From a virus, in IMG/VR virus record IMGVR_UViG_3300036719_001735, positions 1-21,252 of that record: DNA of 21,252 nucleotides; one strand, given 5' to 3'. This document shows positions 15,151 through 21,252 of this stretch, piece by piece (within the stretch, counting starts at the first letter, position 1; the number at the start of each line of letters is the position of its first letter). The notes beneath the pieces are model-generated. The model was given only the letters and a program-made list of their open reading frames with translations, was not told the DNA's origin and did not search any database. Position numbers and translations under genes: made by a program.

Positions 15151-15178
15151 AGGGGCCGTACTCCTGAAATCGGCCCCT
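15151..15178 (-). terminator. Hairpin between small tail protein and ejection genes
   Basis: A perfect 8-base inverted repeat (AGGGGCCG / CGGCCCCT) with a 12-base loop lies in the 68-base gap between two same-strand genes. On the minus strand it is followed by GCTTTTACC, a short U-tract. The next ribosome site begins only about a dozen bases further, and no clear promoter lies after it, so it is probably a partial terminator or an mRNA-processing or stabilising structure that changes expression between tail and ejection genes. Confidence 0.5.
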
Positions 15179-15191
15179 CAACCTACCCTTT

Positions 15192-15485
15192 TTACACCGT
15201 CACAGCAACCGTTCCGACCGCACCTGTAGCAGAAGTGCCTGCCAGAAAAGCCTTGTATAACACGCTTACATAAAGGACCCCGTCCACTTGGAACGTGGTC
15301 CCCGGCTCAAGGCCCTGATCGTTCGTGGGCAAGTCCGTCAAGACGATAATGGTCTGTCGTCCTTCGCCCGGTGTAACCAAGATCCTGGTCAGACGATTGA
15401 GCGCACCCACCAGATCGTTGAAGTAGATCTGCGAGTAGTCGCTCGGAGCCGCCGGAAAGAGCGGTAGCTGGACTTTACGGTCCAT
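15192..15485 (-). CDS. Small tail-proximal protein, unknown function
   Basis: A 97-residue protein starting at ATG 15485, which overlaps the stop of the upstream tail gene by one base (TGATG), so it is probably translationally coupled. The N-terminal half is an amphipathic helix region (LFPAAPSDYSQIYFNDLVGA). The second half (VLTDLPTNDQGLEPGTTF, then VDGVLYV) resembles a short beta motif I associate with small proteins near phage tail genes. No signal peptide or catalytic motif is seen. It may be a small tail completion or adaptor protein; that is inference from position. Confidence 0.7.
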   Translation of the reverse strand: MDRKVQLPLFPAAPSDYSQIYFNDLVGALNRLTRILVTPGEGRQTIIVLTDLPTNDQGLEPGTTFQVDGVLYVSVLYKAFLAGTSATGAVGTVAVTV

Positions 15486-17356
15486 CAGCGCCGCCCATCC
15501 GGAACAAGATCAAGCCGCGGACTGCCCAAGCGCCAACCCATGTCGGCCTCATTGCTTTCGACACGCATCACAACGGAGCGCCCGCGCAATCGAACGAAGC
15601 ACTGATTGGTGTACTGTTCAATCGGAACACGAGCGGTACGAGTCACAGGAGACGAATCGGTCTGGCTGTAATTCTGGCCGGGGTAGTCCTGCATCTTCAG
15701 GCTCATCGTCACTGTCGGACTGACAGCATCGACACCTTGGATAGCCAGATCCGGGATGATGCGGCGGAGCAGCATAAACTGATCGCCATCACCGATATCG
15801 ATGGGAGAGCTTTCGATGTAAGCCGGGAGCGGGCTGGCCGGCGTCGTGCTGCCGTCGCTGCGACCAAGCTCGTGATAGTAGAGGAAGTTCTGCGGCAGAC
15901 CGGTGGCCGCAGCAACCGGATACTTGCGCAGGCTACGATCAAGCCAAGCCGTGCGAGACAGAGTGCCGTATGTCCACACCTTCTCGGCGTAGTTGAACGT
16001 GACATAGCTATCGTTCTCAGACGAGTCGAGCGACGGGTAGAACCACGTCACCTCGTTGAAAGCGGAGTTCACGCCCGCGAAAACCTTGTCGCTTTGAGCA
16101 AGGTTCAGATCGTGGAAAATAAACTCTTTAAGAGGACATTCGATCTGGAGCGTCTGGCCATTGTAGACATAGAAGTTGTCGATGCCCATCCAGAAGACAT
16201 TGTCGTCAATCGCTGTCGCGGCGTTGTAGCCCATCAGCGTGACGTTGGACGAAATCTGTTCTACGCCGAACGTGTAGGGCGCACCGATGAATTGCAGCGA
16301 GTAAAGGGCTGCATCGGTAAACACAAGGATGGCACGTTTGGTTTCGACAGCACGCAAGATCTCACTGCCGTTACCAAGACGGATGTCGCCGGCCGTGTTT
16401 GTGGGCGCCGGGGTCCAAGTAAAGGGATCTTCTTGGCTGCTGAATCGAATCGCCATCGGATCCTGCACGCCGTCGCCATAGTCAGCGCCGAAGACCACGA
16501 CGTGGCGATCACGGTCCGACACCAGCACCTGACGCACAACCGTCGGGCACATCGGATCCGAGGACAGACTGTCGAGCGTGACGCCGCGTGTATTGATGGT
16601 CGAGCTGGTTACGGCCGAAGCATCCCAGTAATAGATGCCGCCATTGCGGATGCAGAAGACAAGATCTTCGCCGTAGTTGTCCTGTGACCAGACGCGCAGC
16701 GTGTTTGTAGCGGAGACAGTTGCGGCGCTGCCCCACGTACCACGGCCCCATGTGCCGGCGCCCCAGCCGGTGCCGCCGACCTGCGTGTCAAGGCCCGTGT
16801 TGATTTCATAGGTAGCTGTGACGGGGTTGCCGCCGTTGCCGGTGTCGGAAGCGTTGGCCGTGACAGGAAGTGTTACTTCGTATTGGTTGGTCGTATTGAC
16901 CTTCGTGACCTGAAACGTCTGATTCAGGACGGATGCCGTCACATTGCCGCCAAGGGACACAGCACCGGAGAACGCAACGAAATCGTTCTCAACGGCGCCA
17001 TGAGCCACGTCATTTACGACGAGCGTGCTTGAACCGTTCGTGGCGACGAAGGGATTGTTAAGAGTGGCGACGGCCCGAATCGGGGTGATGTTGTAGTAGT
17101 ATCCGCCCCATTCGATGTAGTATCGCAGGTTCGTTCCTGTGGCCATGTAGTCGTTGCCGCTAAGGCTCATCCAGTTATGGAGAGCACGGCAAGACCCTTG
17201 GAAGGTGTAGGTGGATGCTTTCTGCCAACCACCAATGGTTTCCGGGAAACCAAGGCGGAAGCGAACGAGGTTGCTGGACCTCCAACCACCTTCATTGGTG
17301 TAGGCCGTCTGATCCCTAACAACCCCTGGGCGTAGCTGGATTTTCTGTAGGGCCAT
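15485..17356 (-). CDS. Tail nozzle/stabilisation-type protein (P22 gp10-like)
   Basis: A 623-residue protein from ATG 17356. The first 45 residues (LRPGVVRDQTAYTNEGGW, then LVRFRLGFPETIGGWQ) are a pattern I associate with phage proteins of the gp10 stabilisation type, which close the tail tube beneath the portal. The rest is beta-rich with repeated blade-like units (for example VLVSDRDRHVVVFGADYG and ILVFTDAALYSLQFIGAP), consistent with a beta-propeller. Residues about 100-215 form a Thr/Asn/Val-rich insertion that may be an Ig-like domain, ending in a Gly/Trp-rich loop. It lies after the chaperone-like gene with a 22-base gap and before the small tail protein. The ribosome site is weak. The family is probable; the exact place in the virion is inferred. 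Confidence 0.7.
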   Translation of the reverse strand: MALQKIQLRPGVVRDQTAYTNEGGWRSSNLVRFRLGFPETIGGWQKASTYTFQGSCRALHNWMSLSGNDYMATGTNLRYYIEWGGYYYNITPIRAVATLNNPFVATNGSSTLVVNDVAHGAVENDFVAFSGAVSLGGNVTASVLNQTFQVTKVNTTNQYEVTLPVTANASDTGNGGNPVTATYEINTGLDTQVGGTGWGAGTWGRGTWGSAATVSATNTLRVWSQDNYGEDLVFCIRNGGIYYWDASAVTSSTINTRGVTLDSLSSDPMCPTVVRQVLVSDRDRHVVVFGADYGDGVQDPMAIRFSSQEDPFTWTPAPTNTAGDIRLGNGSEILRAVETKRAILVFTDAALYSLQFIGAPYTFGVEQISSNVTLMGYNAATAIDDNVFWMGIDNFYVYNGQTLQIECPLKEFIFHDLNLAQSDKVFAGVNSAFNEVTWFYPSLDSSENDSYVTFNYAEKVWTYGTLSRTAWLDRSLRKYPVAAATGLPQNFLYYHELGRSDGSTTPASPLPAYIESSPIDIGDGDQFMLLRRIIPDLAIQGVDAVSPTVTMSLKMQDYPGQNYSQTDSSPVTRTARVPIEQYTNQCFVRLRGRSVVMRVESNEADMGWRLGSPRLDLVPDGRR

Positions 17357-17378
17357 CTTTGCTCACGCCTATGGAGGA

Positions 17379-17918
17379 TTACGGGGTCACCGTAGCCCAT
17401 ATCTCATCAGGTTCAACCGGCCAAGATTGTACCACAACCGGAGGGTTGATGGCGATGGCGCGGAGCTGATTCCGGTATTCAAGAAAGGCCGCTTGGTTGG
17501 CCAAATACGGGTTGGACTGAGCCGGGTCCGCAACCGTCGGAATGGCTGTCCAGTCAGAGGCGGACAGGAGGCTGCTGGCCTGCTGCTTATTGGCCTGCTT
17601 ACGCTGATTGTCGTAGTAAGCCTGCTGTTCAGGATCGTATGTACGCACATCCCATGTCTGATACCACTTGCCACTGATTGGGGCGGGCGTTGTCTCAACC
17701 ACATACTGAGTAAGCTGATCGTAGGTAGGCTGCGGTGTGGGGAACACCGGCAGAAGCTGATACCCTTGTTCCGTGGCAAGTTGCGTCAGAGGAAACCAAT
17801 ACGCCACATCGGAGTTATCCCCGAAGTTGGTGTACGGATTTTCCGCCTGCAAGTTTGAGAACGTGTAAGGGTATGTGACGATTTCGTTTTGTGCGTTCAG
17901 CTCGACGTAGAGTGCCAT
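17379..17918 (-). CDS. Tail assembly chaperone-like protein
   Basis: A 179-residue protein from ATG 17918. The N-terminal part (about 1-100) is Tyr/Gln/Pro-rich and looks like a small beta domain; it contains ISGKWYQTWDVR. The C-terminal part, about 108-178, matches by eye the phage tail assembly chaperone domain (the Phage_tail_APC type): RKQANKQQASSLLSASDWTA, then AAFLEYRNQLRAIAI and SWPVEPDEIW. In that family the domain is found in fibre-assembly and receptor-linked proteins. It sits between the long fibre gene (13-base gap) and the nozzle-type gene, which supports a role in folding or attaching fibres. It might itself be a minor virion part. Confidence 0.72.
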   Translation of the reverse strand: MALYVELNAQNEIVTYPYTFSNLQAENPYTNFGDNSDVAYWFPLTQLATEQGYQLLPVFPTPQPTYDQLTQYVVETTPAPISGKWYQTWDVRTYDPEQQAYYDNQRKQANKQQASSLLSASDWTAIPTVADPAQSNPYLANQAAFLEYRNQLRAIAINPPVVVQSWPVEPDEIWATVTP

Positions 17919-17931
17919 TGTTCCGTTTCCC

Positions 17932-20544
17932 TTACGCGATGGCTAGAAAGATGTATGTGCCGCCGTTAGCGTTGAGTGCTGCGGGGGCCGTGCTGCTAAG
18001 TTCAAATCCAGCCGAATACGCGTCGACGTAGTCGGTGTTTGTTACTTCAGCGTTTGCGTTGTTCAAAAGCAGGTATGGATCGTTGCCTGCGATGATGCCG
18101 CGGGCGCTGTCCCAAACGTACCAGTCTCCAGTGCTGTCCGTGCGTTTAATCAGGACGAACCGTGCGCCAGCGGTAAAGCCGCAGTTGATCTGAAGAGTTG
18201 TGCCTGTGCCAGTGTAGCTTCCAACTTTGCTGACGCCAGCGCAAGTTGCAAAAAGATAAGCGACAAACGTCCCTCCAGATGCGTTCACGCTTCCGCTTGT
18301 GCCGACAGTAAAAACTAAACTTGTTGGGCTTGTGTCGTTCCAGATCGTTGACGCTGTTGCAGAAGCAGCGTTTGTGTTCAAAACAACGTATTTGGTATTT
18401 CCTATTGCTGGATGATAAGAAAACCAAGTGCCAGCTGTATCTCTCCGCTTCACAATCATCAATTCAGGAGCCACCCCAAGATTATGGCTCACCGTGCGGG
18501 CTGATCCAGTGCCGCTAAAGCAAACTAAATCGAAGAACGATGGAGCGCGCTGAAGCAACCAATTAATATAAGTAAATGATGACCTGTTCGCGCTGTAATT
18601 TGCCGTATCTGCTCCGACACTAATACCGTTATTGGTAAATGCGGTGACAGAGTCAGATGCAGTTGCCTCGCCATTTGAAGAAAAAGTTCTTAACTGAACA
18701 CCAGCGCCTCTCAGCTTGTCCCAAAACACTGCACCGTATCCAGAGCTTCCATCCCTGTTACCGATTAAAACGGCGTCAGTAGCAAAACCTGCTGATATAG
18801 ATGCGTTGGCACTCGTGCCAGTTCTTGCAACCGGACTAAACACAGTCGTCGCATCCGTAGGCACCTTCATAGGGCCACGGCGAATGGCCATGTATATGAT
18901 GTTTGATGAGGCAGGCCAAAATCCGGTCTTAAACTCCACACCCGTTGCCGTTGGGATTGCGTATGCTGTTGCACTATCAACTTCGCTATTTGATAAATTA
19001 GCAAAGAGGTAATTTGTATTTGTATGACTCATCCCTCGCATATTATCAAAAACAGCCCATTGGCTTGCAGCGTCAGTTCTTTTTGTAATTATATACTGTG
19101 GTTCATACCCAAGGTTAACTGTAGCATTACCGCTTCCGTCTGTCGTAAACGATCCACAGCTAATGACATTCTGCGATCCGTCTAAACCAAAGCCTCCTGC
19201 GTTATGGGCGAAGAGGTAGGCGACGAAAGTAGCTCCAGACGCATTTACAGCACCTCCTGCTCCTAATGAAAAAACAGTGCTTGTTGGCCTTGTGCTATTC
19301 CAAAAATTTGTTGCGGTAAAAGCAGCGGTAGTATCTTCAAGTTGAAGAGCTTGCGTTGCAAGAAGACTTCTGTGATACACAGCCCATTCTGTTGCAACCC
19401 CGATTGTTTTTTTGATTATCATCATACCCGGTTCAGAACCAAGATTATGTGAAATTGTCCTTGCAGAACCCGTACCCGTATAAGTAACTATATCGAAAAA
19501 TTTTGGCGTCTCTCTCCATGTCCATGAAACGTAGGTAGCAGAGCTTGTATTGATTTTGGCAAGAGAACCAATACTAAAGCCGGACGCGGTAAAAGCAGTT
19601 AACCCTGTGGCTTGGGTTGTTTGGGTGTTTATTGAGTTGGAAATAAGCTCAAATGTCGCGCCACGGGCAGTGTCATACAGAGCATGATCTGTTGCACCAC
19701 TGCGCCCCTTCATCCATACAAGACCACCCGCGCCAGTGATAGTAGAATCAATAAATGGACTTGAAACAGTTTGTGAAGTTACGGAATAATTTGTAACAGT
19801 AAAATTATTTGTTGAATTATCGACAAATAATGATGGGCTTTGCAGTGTCAACAAAACTGTACCAGAAACAGCAGTAAGCTGTGACGTTGGTGGCGTAAAA
19901 TTAGAGGTATATAGAGCCGTTCCTTTTACAAATCTAAAATTAGTAACGTATCCCTTTAGTGTGGACGCAAATCCAGATGTTTCAATTGTACCTATTTTAA
20001 ATGGGCCAGTGTTAGTGATAGCCCCCGAATAAGAGCCGCTGCCAACATTTGTCCCATTTACGAAAATTCTAACCGTTGAGCCGCTTCGACTAACAGCAAC
20101 ATGATTCCAAACATTTGCTACTGGCGTATTGGAGCCATAAATTTCTGGATTTCCATTAAACCAGACGTTCCACTCACCAGTGCTTGAACTATAAACCAGA
20201 AAATTTCCGCCGTCCCCAGCAGAGGTATTTGTTTTCCCAAATAGTAGCTGGTTTCCAGTAACTGTTGTCTGATTAACCCAACACTCCATTGTAAAATTTT
20301 CTGAATTAGAAACCAGAAGAGCTGCGTTGTTTGCTACTGATAAACCGGTGTTTGAACCAAACAATCCAACAGGCTGTACTATTGTAGTACCAAGCTGAAT
20401 GCCATTTGATATGGTTTGCCAAGAGCCGTTCCCTGTATACAGCCATGTAGAGAAGTAATCTTCAATGTATTTGTTAGCACTTGATTGTGCAAATTGGCCA
20501 AAGCCCCGTGACGATGCTGCACCGAGAGTGGAAATGAGCGGCAT
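17932..20544 (-). CDS. Tail fibre/receptor-binding protein with LamG domain and duplicated repeat block
   Basis: An 870-residue protein from ATG 20544 (AGAGG 8 bases upstream). Residues about 55-265 form a LamG/concanavalin-like domain (FTMECWVNQ, VWNHVAVSRSGSTVRIFVNG, FRFVKGTALYTSNFTPPTS), typically a sugar-binding jelly-roll. The rest is two copies of a block of about 280 residues (about 274-558 and 592-870), each with three subparts. The clearest is FFDIVTYTGTGSARTISHNLG at 349-369, repeated as FFDLVCFSGTGSARTVSHNLG at 669-689, each followed later by FVAYLFA. I associate this block with DUF7483-type fibre repeats. The 5' part of the gene is much more AT-rich than its neighbours, which suggests horizontal exchange of the receptor-binding part. 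Probably host recognition; depolymerase activity is not indicated. Confidence 0.85.
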   Translation of the reverse strand: MPLISTLGAASSRGFGQFAQSSANKYIEDYFSTWLYTGNGSWQTISNGIQLGTTIVQPVGLFGSNTGLSVANNAALLVSNSENFTMECWVNQTTVTGNQLLFGKTNTSAGDGGNFLVYSSSTGEWNVWFNGNPEIYGSNTPVANVWNHVAVSRSGSTVRIFVNGTNVGSGSYSGAITNTGPFKIGTIETSGFASTLKGYVTNFRFVKGTALYTSNFTPPTSQLTAVSGTVLLTLQSPSLFVDNSTNNFTVTNYSVTSQTVSSPFIDSTITGAGGLVWMKGRSGATDHALYDTARGATFELISNSINTQTTQATGLTAFTASGFSIGSLAKINTSSATYVSWTWRETPKFFDIVTYTGTGSARTISHNLGSEPGMMIIKKTIGVATEWAVYHRSLLATQALQLEDTTAAFTATNFWNSTRPTSTVFSLGAGGAVNASGATFVAYLFAHNAGGFGLDGSQNVISCGSFTTDGSGNATVNLGYEPQYIITKRTDAASQWAVFDNMRGMSHTNTNYLFANLSNSEVDSATAYAIPTATGVEFKTGFWPASSNIIYMAIRRGPMKVPTDATTVFSPVARTGTSANASISAGFATDAVLIGNRDGSSGYGAVFWDKLRGAGVQLRTFSSNGEATASDSVTAFTNNGISVGADTANYSANRSSFTYINWLLQRAPSFFDLVCFSGTGSARTVSHNLGVAPELMIVKRRDTAGTWFSYHPAIGNTKYVVLNTNAASATASTIWNDTSPTSLVFTVGTSGSVNASGGTFVAYLFATCAGVSKVGSYTGTGTTLQINCGFTAGARFVLIKRTDSTGDWYVWDSARGIIAGNDPYLLLNNANAEVTNTDYVDAYSAGFELSSTAPAALNANGGTYIFLAIA

Positions 20545-20559
20545 TACTCTAGCCTCTTG

Positions 20560-21252
20560 TTACGCGAACTTCGTCTGCGAAGCGAAAACGGTGAAGGCTG
20601 CGGAGCCCGTCTTAACGATGGTGTAGACGTAGGCATCCACAGAACTTGCGTTGCCAGACGTTGGGGCGGAACCGCCCTGCCATTCTGGTGTGACAGAAGA
20701 CCCGTCAACTTGGACAGCGGAGTTGTAGTAGGCTGTTCCACCGTTGGTATTGAGGAAAGCCACCGTAACGCTGTCGCCCGTATTCATCGCCGTGTTCAAC
20801 GTCGTGCCGCTGCTAGCGCGGAAGTTGAGCGTGAAGTTACCCGAGGCATTGGTGGTGTAATACAGCACGGCTTGCGTTGTGATGTCGAAATTGATTGTAC
20901 CGGTTGCGGCCGTGGCCGAAACTGTCGCCAACTCGGCCGCGTTTTCGATACCCATGGCAAGGACAGAAGTGGATCCTTGGAATGTCTGACGAGCGGTGAA
21001 GGTGTTGGCCGAGGACGCAGAGATGCCGGCCGCAGCCCAAGACAGCGTGCCGCTGCCATTGGTGACGAGAGCCTGACCGTTGGAGCCATCCGCCGAAGGA
21101 AGCGTGTAGGTCGTGCTACCCGCCGCCGAAGCCGGGGCCAAGCCAACGTAACCAGAGGACGAACCGGAAAGGCGGAGTGTGCCCTTCACATCCAGCTTTG
21201 AACCAGGCGTAGCCGTACCGATGCCGACAGCGTCGGCAGAGGCGTCAGCCGT
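20560..21252 (-). CDS. Tail fibre protein, N-terminus cut by window edge
   Basis: The frame is open from the right edge to the TAA at 20560-20562, giving 230 visible residues; the start lies outside the window. The sequence opens with VGIGTATPGSKLDVKGTLRL, then SGYVGLAPASAAGSTTYTLP and NGQALVTNGSGTLSW, a Gly/Ser/Thr-rich pattern widely seen in trimeric phage fibres. The end is a compact beta domain (ASGNFTLNFRAS, TVAFLNTNGGTAYYNS, VDAYVYTIVKTGS) likely to be the distal tip. A GTG at 21189 could be mistaken for the start but the upstream frame clearly belongs to the same protein. The next gene is also a fibre, 15 bases further, so two fibre types may be used. Its composition is GC-rich, unlike that neighbour. 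Confidence 0.82.
   Translation of the reverse strand, partial: TADASADAVGIGTATPGSKLDVKGTLRLSGSSSGYVGLAPASAAGSTTYTLPSADGSNGQALVTNGSGTLSWAAAGISASSANTFTARQTFQGSTSVLAMGIENAAELATVSATAATGTINFDITTQAVLYYTTNASGNFTLNFRASSGTTLNTAMNTGDSVTVAFLNTNGGTAYYNSAVQVDGSSVTPEWQGGSAPTSGNASSVDAYVYTIVKTGSAAFTVFASQTKFA

Noticed and set aside
15737-16687. A 316-codon plus-strand open frame opposite the tail protein
   Set aside because: The minus-strand protein has clear phage tail motifs and coupled neighbours. The antisense product has no recognisable pattern.
17932-21252. Possible diversity-generating retroelement acting on a fibre gene
   Set aside because: I found no reverse transcriptase and no near-identical template/variable repeat pair. 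The repeats in the fibre are diverged domain copies.
1-21252. CRISPR array, tRNA genes, integrase or attachment sites
   Set aside because: No regularly spaced repeats, no cloverleaf-like gene and no recombinase motif were seen while reading the window.

Overview
The window is a fragment of a tailed double-stranded DNA phage genome, most likely a short-tailed (podovirus-like) phage of the type common in aquatic metagenomes. I see no host housekeeping gene, rRNA, tRNA, integrase or CRISPR. Genes are packed with gaps of 0 to about 70 bases, and many stops and starts abut or overlap. Every gene but one is on the minus strand. Both window ends cut a gene. The host cannot be named from the sequence; the base composition is moderately GC-rich with clear local dips.

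Replication end (1-4347). A short minus-strand operon reads, in transcription order, a 109-residue unknown protein, a 183-residue coiled-coil unknown protein, a probable single-stranded DNA-binding protein with an acidic Asp-Ala-Pro-Phe tail, a GC-rich hairpin, and an archaeo-eukaryotic-type primase of the kind found in TOTE conflict systems (its C-terminus is off the left edge). A roughly 120-base divergent promoter region separates it from the only plus-strand gene, an SNF2-type superfamily 2 helicase. Together these look like the early DNA-replication module.

Virion end (4348-21252). All genes are on the minus strand and transcription runs from high to low coordinates: a truncated tail-fibre gene; a second fibre or receptor-binding protein with a LamG domain and a duplicated repeat block; a protein with a tail-assembly-chaperone-like domain; a 623-residue tail protein resembling the P22 gp10 stabilisation family; a 97-residue small tail protein; a hairpin; three low-complexity proteins (506, 455 and 488 residues) that sit where podoviruses encode DNA-ejection proteins; and a 2135-residue polyvalent protein with two separate HExxH zincin domains and an LPD38-like C-terminal region. 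The inferred logic is that fibres recognise the host, the tail proteins form the nozzle, and the following four proteins are packed in the head and delivered with the DNA, the giant protein carrying peptidase activity into the cell.

The most interesting items are the giant double-zincin protein, the primase-SSB-helicase set, the AT-rich and internally duplicated fibre gene, and glycine-rich motifs recurring in the predicted ejection proteins. Functions of the ejection group and of the small proteins are inferred from motifs and position, not from database searches.
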